Positions 62,670 through 64,000 of a stretch of DNA of 64,000 nt are shown here, piece after piece. Within the stretch, counting starts at the first letter, position 1, and every line of letters starts with the position of its first letter. Location: NCBI RefSeq assembly GCF_000208865.1, contig NC_018396.1:5016514-5080513 (forward strand), read 5' to 3'. The notes below the pieces were generated by a model. The model ran no database searches, was not told the DNA's origin, and saw nothing but the letters and a program-made list of their open reading frames with translations. The stretch comes from Neospora caninum Liverpool. Its lineage: Eukaryota; Apicomplexa; Conoidasida; Eucoccidiorida; Sarcocystidae. Made by a program: the position numbers and the translations under genes.

Positions 62670-64000
62670 ATGAGATTCCGAGTCTTCTTATTGGGGGCAG
62701 TCTCTGCGGCCCTTTGCGGCTATTCCAAAGAACCAAGTGACCTTGGACCGTCCGCCAGTTGGAACTTCGCAACCGTTAACAGGTTGCTGATTGTGACTCT
62801 TGGGAGTTTTCTGCCACAGTCTGGTAGCAGTATATTCGTGGGCGTTTTTGCTGCTGGTGTCGCCGATGGTGAGACGTCGGAAGACGACGACGACGACTGC
62901 GTAATCACGGCCGTGTACACTGCCGCACCTCCACAGGACCGGCCCTCGGTTATCCAATATGCGCGCCCGCTCGGTGCCCCAGCAGGTCAAGCGGTACCGC
63001 CTTCACTCCCAAGAATTATCAAAGCTAGCTCCTCTCCCCCTGAATCGCCTGGTGGTGAGTCTCTGGCCGCGCAAACCAAATATGACGTGAAGACATGTAT
63101 TGAGAACCGATTGGGCTGCCTACTTAGGCAGCCTCAAGCTTGTACTCGCCCCTCAATGCCCTCATCTAGAGGCGATCCTGTCGTCAATTTCTTGGCTTCC
63201 GGACTCCGCGTAGCGATCTAGGCTGACGAGTATCAACTGAAACAGATCGCCACTGCCAGTTGGGGGGCGAATCGCCTTCCCCGCGACAAACAAAGAGCGC
63301 AGAGGAAGGTGTGCAGAGATGCATACCTCTGTGGCAGTCGTACTCTATTTCGCAGTTTGTATTGATTTCATGGTGGGCGGATGCATGCTGTGGTCTAATG
63401 GTGTGATAAGCATCTGTTGTCGAAAGCTCTTCCGCTCTACAAGGGAGATCACGACGCAGTGGCTTTGCTGCCCCGTCTTCCACTGCACATCCCGCTCGTG
63501 GCGCCACGCCGCTCTGTCTACTGTGCTTGTTTCTGCCAGCCCCAGGTGATACTGCGTCACCGCAGCCAATAGGTAGCACCGAGAGTGAAGATAAGCCTCC
63601 GGACCCGGAGAGCTCAACTGGTTCTAAAGACGAAGGGGAGACCACAGGTCCGCCGCCCCGCAAACCCCGGCTCATCACTCACGAAGTTCCAATGCGTAAG
63701 ATAACACAAACGCTACGCAGATATCGTGATCTGGAAAGCAGATGGCCCTCCTGCACTGAGGAGGATTATGTGAAGCATGTCATTCAGTGCCGCATGGAAA
63801 AAGAGAACGAACCAAAACCTTGTGCCGCCCTCGTGCACTATTGGGGAAGAATAGCGAGGAACTCTTACCGACGGCGGGGGAACCAGCGGCGAAGACAAAT
63901 TGCAGAACTGCAGAAAAGACTAGAGCGCGAACGGAGCAGGCTCCTAGACATTCTACGCCGTCCACTTCCGTCATCAAGCTCTCGCAGTGGTCGCAGCCCA
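62670..64000 (+). CDS. Secreted Arg-rich coiled-coil protein (3' end outside window)
   Basis: Exon 1 is 62670-63054 and exon 2 runs from 63540 past the window edge. Phase 1 joins across a GTGAGT donor and a TTTCTGCCAG acceptor. The N-terminus MRFRVFLLGAVSAALCG is a typical cleavable signal peptide. Residues ~50-70 may form a second hydrophobic stretch (LLIVTLGSFLPQSGSSIFVG), followed by an acidic EDDDDD run and a Ser/Pro-rich spacer. Exon 2 encodes an acidic spacer, then RKITQTLRRYRDLESRWPSC, a Cys pair, and a strongly basic helical region (RRRGNQRRRQIAELQKRLER). Signal peptide plus Lys/Arg-rich helices recalls secreted tandem families of Toxoplasma such as KRUF; I cannot confirm this. Likely exported through the secretory pathway, with fate unknown. 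Confidence 0.72.

Overview
This is a window of a eukaryotic nuclear genome that I read as a coccidian apicomplexan of the Toxoplasma / Neospora / Hammondia type. The evidence is indirect. Genes are split into many short exons with GT-AG introns of about 100-1400 nt. Coding exons are GC-rich and intergenic DNA is more AT-rich. GCATGC elements recur throughout. Several proteins carry very long Ser/Ala/Gly/Arg/Pro-rich tails. I could not run a search, so the species is not fixed. All multi-exon models were built by hand from splice sites, unbroken phase across introns and family similarity; none is confirmed by transcripts.

Layout, left to right. 1-2668 (+): 3' end of a large low-complexity protein gene. 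6090-8419 (+): four-exon LOG/'lysine decarboxylase' family nucleotide phosphoribohydrolase. 9946-11006 (-): SNU13 (15.5K / NHP2L1) in three exons. 12878-21565 (-): 14-exon ankyrin-repeat protein with a helical, lysine-rich C-terminus, whose introns hold most of the long TA tracts of the window. 24597-24848 (-): possible 83-residue protein with a mitochondrial-type leader, divergent from 25261-31855 (+), a 13-exon predicted pseudokinase (no HRD aspartate) ending in a CaaX box. 32587-33688 (-): unrecognised 209-residue protein. 34137-34955 (-): 136-residue protein with a hydrophobic Cys-containing segment and a Tyr/Pro-rich tail. 36371-37362 (+): incomplete model of a small two-TM protein. 38656-42792 (+): seven-exon, four-TM RING-H2 ubiquitin ligase. 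45224-49237 (-): seven-exon DDX5/DBP2-type DEAD-box RNA helicase with a long G-run pair in its first intron. 52741-57905 (-): START-domain lipid-transfer-type protein with a ~1,170-residue disordered N-terminus. 62670-64000 (+, runs off the end): secreted Arg-rich coiled-coil protein.

The genes do not form a pathway; this is a typical mixed housekeeping and lineage-specific stretch. RNA biology is represented twice (SNU13 in the U4/U6.U5 and box C/D particles, DDX5 in splicing and mRNP remodelling). Ubiquitin transfer, lipid binding and a membrane-tethered pseudokinase are represented once each. The most distinctive items are the CaaX-terminated pseudokinase, the G-run in the helicase intron, the LOG enzyme, and the small lineage-specific membrane or secreted proteins.
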